Shown: positions 15,813 to 24,486 of the stretch, in pieces
Layout of the letters: each line of letters starts with the position of its first letter
Numbering within the stretch: position 1 is the first letter of the stretch
NCBI GenBank assembly: GCA_035628505.1
Contig: DASPJR010000097.1
Span: 1-26,203, forward strand
DNA length: 26,203 nt
Reading direction: 5' to 3'
Origin: DASPJR01 sp035628505
GTDB lineage: Bacteria; Planctomycetota; SZUA-567; H5-PLA8
Notes under the pieces: generated by a model
What the model was told of the DNA's origin: nothing
What the model saw: only the letters and a program-made list of their open reading frames with translations
Database searches by the model: none
Made by a program: the position numbers and the translations under genes

Positions 15813-18704
15813 TCACTTGGCCGGTTCAGGCGGCTTCGTGGGAACAATAAACTTTTTCTTCTTCGGCGGCTCAGGCGCAGCCGGTGCCGCAGGAGCCGCA
15901 TTGGGCTGCCCGGCCGCCGCATTCGGCTGTCCGGCGGCGGGCTGTCCCGCAGCAGGAGCAGCTGGATTGGCAACCGGATTTACCGGCGGTGCCATCTTTA
16001 CTGCCGGAGCCGGCGCTGCATTTGGCACCGCTGGTACCGCAGGAATGGCAGGAGCCACGTTTGGCGCAGCAGCGGGCGCCGGTGCGATCGGGGCGGCTCC
16101 AGCCGCAGCTCCGGCGGCTTTCGGATCGCCCTTCTCACCCGGCTTGGCAGGCGCCTTTTCGCGCGTGCCCTCGGTGTAGGCTTCGAGCACGAATTCTGTG
16201 AGGTAGAAATACTGCTCCTCGATTTTGAATTTTTGCGCCTTAAGCTTGAGCTCCTTGCCCTCGACGACTTTCAGATCATCGCCTTCCAGCTTGAGCTTCG
16301 TGGTTTCAGCCAGCGCGCCGGCATCCGGACCAGTAATCATCAGGTCCGTGCGCTCCATTCCCTGGCCGCTGATCTCCACCCACCCGTTCAGCACTGGGCC
16401 GACGGTTACATTGCGCCGCAATGCCAGCCCGGTCTCCCGGTCCAGGCACCAGATCTGCGCCGTTGGCGCGCCTTTGACGCGGTTAAACGTAGCGTCCTGC
16501 AGGTACAGCCGGCGCGTGCCCTGCTTGTAATCCTCCGTGCTGAACCAGATCGGGCGCACGTCCTTGAACAAGTTCGCGGGATTCTCCGGATCATCCGGAT
16601 ATGGCAGCAGCGCCGTGTAAAAATCCTTGATCTTCTGAATACGCCGCTCGCCGCCGGCGTCGCCGCGCGCAAACCCGCGCATGTACACGCGGCGCTGCGT
16701 CTGGAACGTATCGGGCTCGACGGCTTCCGCGGCCTGCCTGCGGACCGGCAGCCCGCGCTCGCCCGGCGCGACAGCATTTGCCGCCGCCGCGCCCGGCGCG
16801 GCAATGGCCGGTCCGCCTTCACCACCGATTTTACGGACGACCTGCGGCATCGTCGTGGAGATGGATGTCAACCAGATGTCGTCGTGAATGCGCTGCGTGT
16901 TCTTCAATTCGGCCAGCAGGTTCAGGAAGTAATGCCCGGACAGCGTGTTGTCGTTGATCTGCTTGAGCCGCGAGCGGAATTCTTCGTATTCGTCGTACTG
17001 CTTTTTCAGTTCCTGCGCGCGCGCCGAGGCATCGTTAACGGCCTGCTCGGTCCGCTCGAAGTTGGTCTGCAGCGCCTGGGCATTGCGCATGGGCGCGTAA
17101 AGGAAAAGGCCCATCGCCGTGAGCACCAGCGCTGCCGCATAATAAAGGTACGCGCCGCGCGACCAGAATTTCTTTTTCTGAATCAGCGCCTCGGGCCAGA
17201 GCAGGAACGAGAAAGCGCCTTTCTTCATCGTCGAAAGCGCCAGTCCCAGCGCGACGGCCATCGTATGCTGTTCAGCCTTCAGAGCCGCAGCCTGCTCGGG
17301 TGGCAGGCGGTCCAGTGAGACCTGCCGGAAGGGCTCCAGTGGCGCAACTTCCACGCGCATGCGCCGGCTCATGAATTCGGTGAGGCCTTTGAGCTTGCTG
17401 CCGCCGCCGGTCAGGTAAATGCGGTCAATCTTGATTTCACGCAGCTTCGTCTGCTGCTTGCTGAAAAGCACCGCGTTTTCGAGTGCCGCGCACAGCCCGG
17501 CCGCTTCGCGGACCAGCGCGCTCGACATCTGCTTGCGCCGCTTTTCTTCAGGCGATTCCACCGGGGGCGTGGAAGGCAGGCGAATCGGCGCGACTGAGCC
17601 CAGATTTCCGGGCGGTGCGGTAATCACTGTTGCCGACTGTCCGGCGGGATTGGGCGCACTGCCGGGTGCAGCTCCGCTTGTGCCTGAAGTCTCCGCTGCT
17701 TTGGCTGCGTCTAGTGCATCGAGCGGCGGCGGCATGTCATCGCTGATATTCGCGTCAACATTCGTCTCGTCCCCGCCTGTATTAGCTGGTGCGGCGCCGG
17801 GCGAAGCCGGACGGCTGGCGTTCGCGCCGGGAGCTGCTGCTGTGCCGGCTGCTCCGGGCGCCGAAGAGCCCGGGTCGCGCGGCGGGCGAGCCATCATTAC
17901 TGTGCCGGTGCGCGGCATGACTCCCGTTGCGCCGCCCACGCGCGGTATGCGCGCCGTGCGGCCGGTCGACGGCGTGACGTCAAAGCTGATTTCAGCCTGC
18001 GTCTTTTTCAGCTCATCGGCTTCAAGCGGATCAATCTTCAATTCGTCGGCCAGAACCTGCGTGAAGCGCCGCCCGCCGCCCATGATCGTGCGCGCGAAAT
18101 ACAGTCCGCCATTTCGGCAGAGCAGGATCGTCAAATCATCTGCGCCGATGTCGGCGATGATGACCGTCTTGTCTGGATCAAAGCCGTGCCCGTGGTAATA
18201 CGCGTTGTAGAGCGCCACCGCTTCCAGATCGAGCTCGACTTCACCCAGCCCGCTGGTCTTTGCCGCGTTGAGCAGTTCCTGCGCCGTGGTTTCCTTGAGC
18301 ATGCCGATCATGACGGTGTACTGCCCGCCCACTTCCGGCACGTCGAGAATATGGTAGTCGTAGGTATTCGCTTCTTTTTCGCTGACCCGTTCCTGGACTT
18401 CGTAATTGACGAGCATATCCAGGCGCCAGGGCGGCACGGGGGGAACCTGCAGGTAGCGAATGGAGGTGGCTTTGCCCGACGCGCCGACGCGCCGGGTGCC
18501 CGCTTTGAGCCGCGCTGTACGCACCAGTTCTTTAAGCTTCACACCGACGGCCAGCGCCTTGTCTGCACTCTCTTCCATCCGGCCGAGGTCGCCCAGTGGA
18601 AGCGTGCCGGCGGCGATCACTTCGACCGCGCCCTGCTTGTTCTGGCTTAAAACGACGCCTTTGAGCGCTTCAGAGCCGAGATCGATGCCTGCGGTTGTTG
18701 ACAT
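15813..18704 (-). CDS. PilM-PilN fusion, type IV pilus assembly platform protein
   Basis: The 963-residue product starts at the ATG at 18704 (GGAG five bases upstream); the open frame reaches 18794 but the extra residues are not part of the fold. Residues 1-245 and 390-495 form the actin/FtsA-like PilM: phosphate-1 GIDLGSEALKGVVL, phosphate-2 VIIADIGADDLTILL (181-195) and adenosine loop IYLTGGGSKLKGL. Between them sits a Gly/Ala/Pro-rich insertion (about 247-390). A TM helix at about 516-536, a coiled coil (540-580) and an alpha/beta domain (585-845, with a second Ala/Gly-rich insertion at 628-665) form PilN. The tail (850-945) is Ala/Pro-rich with repeated AAGQPN, ending in PPKKKKFIVPTKPPEP. 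PilM normally binds the PilN cytoplasmic tail; fusion fixes a 1:1 ratio. Confidence 0.93.
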   Translation of the reverse strand: MSTTAGIDLGSEALKGVVLSQNKQGAVEVIAAGTLPLGDLGRMEESADKALAVGVKLKELVRTARLKAGTRRVGASGKATSIRYLQVPPVPPWRLDMLVNYEVQERVSEKEANTYDYHILDVPEVGGQYTVMIGMLKETTAQELLNAAKTSGLGEVELDLEAVALYNAYYHGHGFDPDKTVIIADIGADDLTILLCRNGGLYFARTIMGGGRRFTQVLADELKIDPLEADELKKTQAEISFDVTPSTGRTARIPRVGGATGVMPRTGTVMMARPPRDPGSSAPGAAGTAAAPGANASRPASPGAAPANTGGDETNVDANISDDMPPPLDALDAAKAAETSGTSGAAPGSAPNPAGQSATVITAPPGNLGSVAPIRLPSTPPVESPEEKRRKQMSSALVREAAGLCAALENAVLFSKQQTKLREIKIDRIYLTGGGSKLKGLTEFMSRRMRVEVAPLEPFRQVSLDRLPPEQAAALKAEQHTMAVALGLALSTMKKGAFSFLLWPEALIQKKKFWSRGAYLYYAAALVLTAMGLFLYAPMRNAQALQTNFERTEQAVNDASARAQELKKQYDEYEEFRSRLKQINDNTLSGHYFLNLLAELKNTQRIHDDIWLTSISTTMPQVVRKIGGEGGPAIAAPGAAAANAVAPGERGLPVRRQAAEAVEPDTFQTQRRVYMRGFARGDAGGERRIQKIKDFYTALLPYPDDPENPANLFKDVRPIWFSTEDYKQGTRRLYLQDATFNRVKGAPTAQIWCLDRETGLALRRNVTVGPVLNGWVEISGQGMERTDLMITGPDAGALAETTKLKLEGDDLKVVEGKELKLKAQKFKIEEQYFYLTEFVLEAYTEGTREKAPAKPGEKGDPKAAGAAAGAAPIAPAPAAAPNVAPAIPAVPAVPNAAPAPAVKMAPPVNPVANPAAPAAGQPAAGQPNAAAGQPNAAPAAPAAPEPPKKKKFIVPTKPPEPAK

Positions 18705-18910
18705 GAAAACTCCAGGTCCACTGCGGCTGGAAAGGGAACAGTTTTCCAGGCGCGCAGCGTGTCTGTTTTTACTGCCACAAGGCCTCTGCGACAACCAATT
18801 CCCGCAGCGCCTTTAAATTATTCAACCACCAGAGTGCGCTAAAGTTACGTCTTTCTGGATGAACCTTCCGGCAAGGCTCTGCCCGGCGGTGAATAACATC
18901 TCTCTTTCGA

Positions 18911-18938
18911 CTCTATATATAGCCTGAAGTTGCCTGAA
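18911..18938 (-). promoter_or_regulatory. AT-rich box with GCCTGAA direct repeats upstream of pilMN
   Basis: On the minus strand CTATATATAG (18913-18922) is immediately preceded by two copies of TTCAGGC with a 10-base period (18922-18928 and 18932-18938). It lies between the secretin terminator and the pilMN start, where a promoter is expected. The box could be a -10 element with one-turn-spaced regulator half-sites, but there is no good -35 and the leader would be about 200 bases. Confidence 0.3.
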
Positions 18939-18953
18939 TTCCGCGCGTGCACG

Positions 18954-18979
18954 AAAAAGACGGCGTGAGCAGCCGTCTT
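18954..18979 (-). terminator. Intrinsic terminator after the secretin gene
   Basis: Read on the minus strand: stem AAGACGGC, loop TGCTCAC, stem GCCGTCTT, running into TTTTT. The perfect 8-bp stem (18957-18964 with 18972-18979) and T tract lie 25 bases past the secretin stop. Transcription of the secretin should largely end here, so pilMN-pilO-pilP probably has its own promoter. Confidence 0.85.
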
Positions 18980-19003
18980 CCTTCAAGTGAACAGGAAAAG
19001 CCT

Positions 19004-21613
19004 TTATTCCGCCGGCGGGACAACCACTTCCCCGCGCGCATCGTCGCCGGGCACAGCTTCCTCGCTGGCAACCGTCCAGCCCACGCCATTTGCAGCCTGT
19101 GCCGTGCTGGCGCGGGTGGCTCGGGCCAGGCGCTCCATGCGTTCACGCGGCGTGAGCGCATCCGGGTCGTCGGTTTTCTTTTCGCTCTGCGTCAGCGCCT
19201 TCTGGGAATCGGGGGTAACCGGGCGCGAGCGGCGCGGAGCATCAATACGCGGCTCGCTCGGCTCGGGATTCTGTGTCGCGGACGGCTTGGGATCGAACGG
19301 CTTCTTGTAGGTAAACCCCAGCGACGAATTTACAGCATTGGCGCGGATAGCGTCTGAAATCTGCCCCGGCGAGCGGTTGGTGCCGCCCTCGCGCGGGTCG
19401 GCATCGTCCGGCTCGTCATCCTTATAGTAGGTGCGCCCGCGAGGGTTGATGATCTGCGCTTCGACGATGATCATCAGGTTGCGACGGTCGACCGTCGTGC
19501 TGCGTGTCTTGAAGAGGTTGCCCAGATACGGAATGCGGTGCAGGCCGGGAATCTTGCGTTCGCGCGATTCCTTGAAGTTTCGCATCAGGCCGCCGATCAG
19601 GACGTAGCCGTTGTCCTCGAGCACAACATCGGTCTCGAGGCTGGTCTGGTTGATCGTGGGGCGCTGAATGCTGGAGGCTTCGCCGGTCTGGTTGGCTGCA
19701 TCGATTGAGGCGTCAAAGTTCTGAAACTGCTGAATCGACTGCCCCGTCGCCAGTTCGTCGATCACCGGATTGAGGTGCAGATTGATCGTCTTCAGATCGC
19801 GGCCGACGGACGGCGTCACCTGCAGCGTAAAGCCGATGTTCTCTTCATCGAATTCCGGCACGAAGCGCGGCACGTTGCCGACGGCCACGCCGTTTCCGAC
19901 GGCCGTGGTGGTTGTGACTGGGCGCAAATCCGTGATGTACGAGAAGTGCTGCGTGATGTCGATGATCGCCTGCTTGTTGTTGATTGCCAGGATCTGCGGT
20001 TCGGAGAGCACCTTCGTGAAGCGGCTCTGCAGCAGCGCCGTGAGGGTCACCTGAAAAAGCGGATCGGTGCGGCGGCCGGTGACAGTCAGGACATTGCCGG
20101 TGCCGAGAATGGCCTGCGTCGCGCCTGTGAAGCTGAACGAGCGGAATGGATTGCGGCCGGCTGTCGGGTCGGTATCGGTGTCGGTGCCCGTCCCACCCCC
20201 AGTCCCTCCGCCCGCACTGGTGCCCACAGTACCCAGGCGGGTCTTGATATTATCGATGTTGACGCCCAGTTCCTTTTCGTTCAGTCCCGAAACGTCCAGG
20301 AAGCGCGCTTTTATCAGCACCTGGATTGCCGGCTGATCGAATGCGTCCATGAACTCGCGAATTCGCTCGTGCCCTGTCGCGGTTGTATAGACGATCAGGT
20401 TGTTCGACTGGCGGTCGACCATGTAGTCCGAACCTTCCGGGAACACCTGTGGGTCCTTGTTTTCTTTCATCCACTTAAGCACTGTTTCCAGGTAGCTGGG
20501 CTCCAGGTCGGTTGCTCCGCCCCCGCCACCTCCGCCATTACCGCCGCCCCGGCGTCCACCGCCGCCACCGCCGCCGGCGCGGCCGGTGCCGCTGGAACGC
20601 TGGCCCGTGCTGGCGCCCGAGCCTTCGGTGGTGCTCACCAGGCCGAAGTGAATCGGGTAGATGCGCGGGTACATGATTTTCTTGAGGTCGTTCGATTCGC
20701 TGGCGGTAATCCACACCGCGTCTTCAGTGATGTTGTACTGAATCGCCTCATTGTTGCGGACGATGAAGTTCAGCACTTCGCGCACGGGCAGATCCAGCAC
20801 GCGCATCGTCACCGTCTTGCCTTCGATCGCCGCTTCGTCCGCGATGATGTTGATTCCCGTAAGTACGAACAGGGTGTTGAGTACGAAATCGAGCTCGGCC
20901 TTGTTGAAGTCAACCGTTACGCGTTCATTAAGCTTGTCAGCGATTTTCTGGCGGCGCGCAGAGGAGACATCGTCTTCGCGGCGCGCAAAGCGCGGGCGCA
21001 GTTCTTTCAGGCGCGGCGGCGGCGGGACGGAATGCTCGTCCACTTCCAGCATGCGCTCACGATCGCGGCGGTCGCCGGCGACGCCAACCACGCTCTCGTC
21101 GGCATCCAGCATCTTGCCCTGGGCCTTGCGGAGCCACTCCGCGGCAGCGACGTTGCGGGGATCCATCGACATGATGTTGCGGGCGATGTTGACCACCATC
21201 TGGTAATCGCCGCGCTTGAAGGCCAGCTTGGCGTCCAGCAGGCGGCATTTGATTTCGTGGTCCATCTTGGCGCGTCGCTGGGCTCGCTCAGCAGCGCTTT
21301 CGGTGATTTCATCCTCGTCAACGACCGGTTCGGTAATCGGCGGCAGCACAGGTTCAGGCCCGGCAGGAACAACCACCACCGGATCGGCCGCGGCGCGAGC
21401 AGTGTTCTGCGACTGGGGCTCTTCAAGCCACTTGCGGATCTTCGGACGTTCGGATGCGGCAGGCGGAGGAGTCGCCGGCCTCTTCTCACCGGGCAACGCC
21501 GGTGCAGTCGGATCTTTCTCTTCCGCGCTCAACACGGACGAACTGAATGCCAGCAGCGCCGCAAGCGTCGCGGCACAGCACATTCCTGAATAACGAACCG
21601 GAAAACCGCGCAT
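19004..21613 (-). CDS. Secretin (PilQ/GspD family), outer-membrane channel
   Basis: I place the start at the ATG at 21613, because it gives a normal signal peptide (MRGFPVRYSG...LAALLAFSSSVLSA, cut near residue 30); the open frame extends to 21670. The 869-residue protein has a Pro-rich linker, a TPR-like helical stretch (about 108-168), an STN/N0 domain (about 230-325), a Gly-rich insertion (330-366), an N1-type domain (370-445), a second Gly/Thr insertion (463-487) and the secretin core (about 515-722). The core contains VLSEPQILAINNKQAIIDI, VPEFDEENIGFTLQVTPSV, the VPG-like IPGLHRIPYLGNLFKTR and NLMIIVEAQII. A polar tail of about 140 residues follows. It should form the multimeric gate for a pilus or secretion system. 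It is the first gene of the pil block. Confidence 0.95.
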   Translation of the reverse strand: MRGFPVRYSGMCCAATLAALLAFSSSVLSAEEKDPTAPALPGEKRPATPPPAASERPKIRKWLEEPQSQNTARAAADPVVVVPAGPEPVLPPITEPVVDEDEITESAAERAQRRAKMDHEIKCRLLDAKLAFKRGDYQMVVNIARNIMSMDPRNVAAAEWLRKAQGKMLDADESVVGVAGDRRDRERMLEVDEHSVPPPPRLKELRPRFARREDDVSSARRQKIADKLNERVTVDFNKAELDFVLNTLFVLTGINIIADEAAIEGKTVTMRVLDLPVREVLNFIVRNNEAIQYNITEDAVWITASESNDLKKIMYPRIYPIHFGLVSTTEGSGASTGQRSSGTGRAGGGGGGGRRGGGNGGGGGGGATDLEPSYLETVLKWMKENKDPQVFPEGSDYMVDRQSNNLIVYTTATGHERIREFMDAFDQPAIQVLIKARFLDVSGLNEKELGVNIDNIKTRLGTVGTSAGGGTGGGTGTDTDTDPTAGRNPFRSFSFTGATQAILGTGNVLTVTGRRTDPLFQVTLTALLQSRFTKVLSEPQILAINNKQAIIDITQHFSYITDLRPVTTTTAVGNGVAVGNVPRFVPEFDEENIGFTLQVTPSVGRDLKTINLHLNPVIDELATGQSIQQFQNFDASIDAANQTGEASSIQRPTINQTSLETDVVLEDNGYVLIGGLMRNFKESRERKIPGLHRIPYLGNLFKTRSTTVDRRNLMIIVEAQIINPRGRTYYKDDEPDDADPREGGTNRSPGQISDAIRANAVNSSLGFTYKKPFDPKPSATQNPEPSEPRIDAPRRSRPVTPDSQKALTQSEKKTDDPDALTPRERMERLARATRASTAQAANGVGWTVASEEAVPGDDARGEVVVPPAE

Positions 21614-21925
21614 TAAAACCGTCCCCCCGACCGTGACGCGTACTGCCGGCAGCCCTGGCAACATCAACACAGCGGCGCAGTATTTCTCTGCACCCGCCGG
21701 CTCTCCGCCATTGCGTTAGAGCTCAGCGTTCTGGTGATTTGCTGCCTCGCCTTCCCTGCTGCCCGCGACTTCATGCTCTACACGCACGCCGTTCCTTAAG
21801 TCACGGCAATTTACGACGATACAACACTCGCCGCCGGCGAGGTTCTTCTCTCCGGCGGTACATTTTGTGATCGGTATCAGCTCTTAGATTAGCGTTTAAA
21901 TGTGCCGTGGCAAGCCGTGGAATGC
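21614..21925. other. Intergenic region upstream of the secretin gene
   Basis: No gene is visible in these 312 bases. On the minus strand TTGCCA (21908-21913) lies 16 bases before TAATCT (21886-21891), a weak sigma70-like pair that overlaps two CCACGGC copies with a 10-base period. A GC-rich perfect hairpin, CTCGCC-GCC-GGCGAG (21827-21841), lies downstream of it and lacks a T tract. The leader to the secretin start would be about 265 bases. Confidence 0.3.
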
Positions 21926-23302
21926 TTAATTCTGCACAGGGGCTTTCGCCCCCTCTCCCTTCTCGGCCGCTGGCGAATGTGACGCTTTCGGGAACGCCAC
22001 ACAAATTACGCTGCCTTCCCCCGGGTTCTGCGCCCACACGCGCCCGCCCATCAGCTCAGCTGCGCGCCGCACAATGGCTAGCCCGATGCCCGTCCCGGGA
22101 TACTCCTTCTCGTCATGTATGCGCCGGAATACATCGAAGATGCGATCGAGGTACTCGGGAGGAATGCCGATGCCGTTATCCTTTATGCACAGCACGTCTT
22201 CGGTCTCGCCGCTTCGCATGCTGATGTCGATGACCAGCGGCCGGTCCTTGCTTCGGTACTTCACTGCGTTGTCGAGGATGTTTGCCAAGATCTGCTGAGC
22301 CAGCGTGCGGTCGGCGTAAATTGCTGGAATCTCGCCATGAAAGTTGATCTTCGCGTCCGCACCAATCGGCGGCTGCTGCGACGCGATGAGGCTGTCAATG
22401 AGCTGGCGCACCTCAACCTGCTGCATGCGCAGCCCCGACTGGCCCAGGCGCGCATACCGGAGCAGGTCGTCGATCAGCTGCCCCATGCGCACGCTTGCGT
22501 CGGCAATGACATCAAGGTAATGCTGCCCCTCGGAATCGAGTTTGCTGCGATGCGAAGTGATCAAAAGATCCGCAAAGCCCGCGATCGCGCGCAGCGGCGC
22601 TTTCAGGTCGTGCGACACGGAAAAGGAGAACGATTCGAGCGCCTTGTTGGCGCGCTCCAGCTGTTCGGTACGCTGCTGCACGCGCCGTTCCAGATCCGCG
22701 TTCAGCCGCGCAATCTCCGCCGTGCGTTCAAGAATACGGTTCTGAAGCGCCTCTTGCGACTTGAGGAGTTCGGCCTCAGCCGCGCGTCGCTCGCCCATCT
22801 CGGAGCGCAGCTCAATTTCCGAAATTACCGAACGCGTGAGCTGCTGCAGAATGTAAACGTCATCCGGCGTCCAGACGCGCGGGACCGAATCGATCACGCA
22901 AAATGAGCCGAGCACCTGGTTGTCGCCGGTCTGAATGGGAATCCCGAGGTAGGCGATAATGCCCATGTCGCGGATACCCGGATGGTTCTTGAAGGTTTCA
23001 TCCCTGCGCGCATCGCTGATGATCAGGGGTTCGCCTGTATGAACCACATGTTTACAGAAAGATGGTTCCAGACCTGTCTGGCGACGCGTTGCATGGGGCT
23101 CCGGAAGTCCGATGCAGCTTTTAAAGAATTGACGCTCGTCATCCACAAGCGAAACCAGCGCGACGGGCGCTTTCAGGATCCGGCTGGCCAACAGCGACAG
23201 ACGGTCAAAGGCCGGGTCAGAGCCGGTGTCCATCAGAGCGGTGCGCTGCAGTGCCGCCAGACGGGCACGATTGCGAAGCACCTCCATCATGTTCTCTGGC
23301 AT
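21926..23302 (-). CDS. Cytosolic sensor histidine kinase (GAF-HisKA-HATPase)
   Basis: The 458-residue protein starts at the ATG at 23302 (AAGGAG eight bases upstream) rather than at 23353. Residues about 25-160 are a GAF domain of the type often found in signalling proteins (VSLVDDERQFFKS, SFCKHVVHTGEPLIISDARRD, YLGIPI, LGSFCVID). A coiled coil follows (165-222), then HisKA with H231 in FSVSHDLKAPLRA, and the HATPase with N-box NILDNAVKYRSK, G1 DNGIGIP, F-box FDVFRRIH and G2 GTGIGLAI. There is no membrane helix, so it senses an internal signal; the GAF ligand is unknown. No receiver or partner regulator is adjacent. It is upstream of the secretin gene, separated by 312 bases. Confidence 0.95.
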   Translation of the reverse strand: MPENMMEVLRNRARLAALQRTALMDTGSDPAFDRLSLLASRILKAPVALVSLVDDERQFFKSCIGLPEPHATRRQTGLEPSFCKHVVHTGEPLIISDARRDETFKNHPGIRDMGIIAYLGIPIQTGDNQVLGSFCVIDSVPRVWTPDDVYILQQLTRSVISEIELRSEMGERRAAEAELLKSQEALQNRILERTAEIARLNADLERRVQQRTEQLERANKALESFSFSVSHDLKAPLRAIAGFADLLITSHRSKLDSEGQHYLDVIADASVRMGQLIDDLLRYARLGQSGLRMQQVEVRQLIDSLIASQQPPIGADAKINFHGEIPAIYADRTLAQQILANILDNAVKYRSKDRPLVIDISMRSGETEDVLCIKDNGIGIPPEYLDRIFDVFRRIHDEKEYPGTGIGLAIVRRAAELMGGRVWAQNPGEGSVICVAFPKASHSPAAEKGEGAKAPVQN

Positions 23303-23425
23303 TGAGGTAACTCCTTGTTCGATATTTTTGCACGCCGCTGCATACAAGGCCATTCGTGCTCAATTTACATTTTAAGTGTAGCAATCTCCGCATCCGGAGA
23401 AACGGAATTCCTTCAAAGATCAGCT

Positions 23426-24100
23426 TCAGCGCAGCGGGCGTACCCGCGCGATGATGCGCGTCAGGCGCCCCTTGCAGTCAAAGTTGGCCTGAACCTGTTC
23501 GCCCGCCGCCGAAGTGCCCACAATCGCGGCGTCGGTCGCCTGCGCGCTGTAGCCTTTGTAATGCAGATAATACTGAAACGCGCTCCGGTGATGAAGCGGC
23601 GTTCCTGAGATCAGTTCAGTAAACACCCGCGCCACGCGCTGGGGGGCGCTGGTGGAAAATTCGCGCACCAGCGGCGCATTGAGCAGCAGGAAGACGGCAC
23701 CGCCATCGTACGTGCCTCGGTAGAAGCAATCGGCCTTGCACAAGCCGCTGGCGATCATCGCCAGGCGCGTTCCATCGACCCGTTTGAGCGGCAGTTCCGG
23801 CTGCGTGAGCTCTTGAATATCATGCTTCACGCCGAAGCTTCTGACTTCGCCGGCGCCCTTGAGCAGTTCCGGGCGGAAGGCGCTCTGGGTATTGGCCCAG
23901 CTCCACAGGAAGGTGCCGTCGCTGAATGATTCGGTGCCCAGGATCTGCACATTGAACGTGTTCTTGCCGCCGAAGCAGATCGTTCCTTCGTGCGGATCGA
24001 AACGCCAGCTCCTGCAGTCGCCCAGCATGTCGCTGAGCGCCATCTGCTTGTCGAGAGAAAAGGCGGCGTGGACTTCAAACAGTTTGTCGAGCGTAATCAT
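23426..24100 (-). CDS. DUF6882-like protein
   Basis: This 224-residue soluble protein carries the pattern FDPHEGTICFGG...AQ/VQILGTES...TFLWSWANTQSAFRPELL (about 35-78), typical of the DUF6882 family, whose members often sit in toxin/immunity or unknown contexts. The second half has LAMIASGLCKADCFYRGTYDGGAVFLLLN, with two cysteines, and a C-terminal part (HHRSAFQYYLHYKGY, FDCKGRLTRIIARVRPL) resembling a hydrophilic alpha/beta end. No catalytic motif is recognisable. It starts 18 bases after the small membrane protein, likely in one transcript. There is no clear ribosome binding site at the ATG. Confidence 0.82.
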   Translation of the reverse strand: MITLDKLFEVHAAFSLDKQMALSDMLGDCRSWRFDPHEGTICFGGKNTFNVQILGTESFSDGTFLWSWANTQSAFRPELLKGAGEVRSFGVKHDIQELTQPELPLKRVDGTRLAMIASGLCKADCFYRGTYDGGAVFLLLNAPLVREFSTSAPQRVARVFTELISGTPLHHRSAFQYYLHYKGYSAQATDAAIVGTSAAGEQVQANFDCKGRLTRIIARVRPLR

Positions 24101-24118
24101 GCCTGTTGCCGCGGCCGA

Positions 24119-24376
24119 TCAGTCCTGTTTTTTCTTACTCTTCTCGATCATGAACATGATCTGGCGTATTACGCCCGAGCCGAGAAACAGAACGGCGACG
24201 ACATAGAGCGCATTTCCCTCGGCGAAAAAGAAGCCGCGGAACATATAGATTATTCCCGCCATCAGCGCGATGCCGCCCACGAGCATGATGCAGCCCCAGG
24301 CAATGTGTTCCTCGCCCGATTTAAGCTCTTCCACTTTTTTGGGCGGTTGTATGGGCGGTTTCTGCGGTCCAGCCAT
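24119..24376 (-). CDS. Small two-helix membrane protein of unknown function
   Basis: The 85-residue protein has a Pro/Lys-rich N-terminus (PPIQPPKKVEELKSGEEH), two hydrophobic helices at about 26-45 and 55-75 (AWGCIMLVGGIALMAGIIYMF; ALYVVAVLFLGSGVI) and a basic end (EKSKKKQD). AGGAG lies ten bases before the ATG. I do not recognise the family. It is followed at 18 bases by the DUF6882-like gene on the same strand, so the two may work together. Composition matches the surrounding high-GC genes. Confidence 0.75.
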   Translation of the reverse strand: MAGPQKPPIQPPKKVEELKSGEEHIAWGCIMLVGGIALMAGIIYMFRGFFFAEGNALYVVAVLFLGSGVIRQIMFMIEKSKKKQD

Positions 24377-24486
24377 CAGCGCTCATCTCCTGAGTCCGCG
24401 CAGATTCTACCCCAAGCGATTTCAGCCGCACGGGAAAAAGCTTCTATGCTCATCAATGAGGTTACGAGTGGCAGCGCCCTATCATT

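Noticed and set aside
20505..20585. GC-rich repeat resembling a CRISPR-like or satellite array
   Set aside because: It is the codon run for the Gly-rich insertion of the secretin; there are no spacers or conserved units.
19775..21589. Very long open frame (604 codons) opposite the secretin gene on the plus strand
   Set aside because: It is antisense to a well-supported secretin and its product is Arg/His/Ala-rich with no recognisable domain, as expected for a high-GC shadow frame. The same holds for long antisense frames at 2495-3595, 5702-7084, 7309-8373 and 16233-17318.
21827..21841. GC-rich hairpin CTCGCC-GCC-GGCGAG as terminator of the histidine kinase gene
   Set aside because: It lacks a T tract and lies 85 bases beyond the kinase stop; the loop is only three bases. 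Kept as a hairpin remark only.
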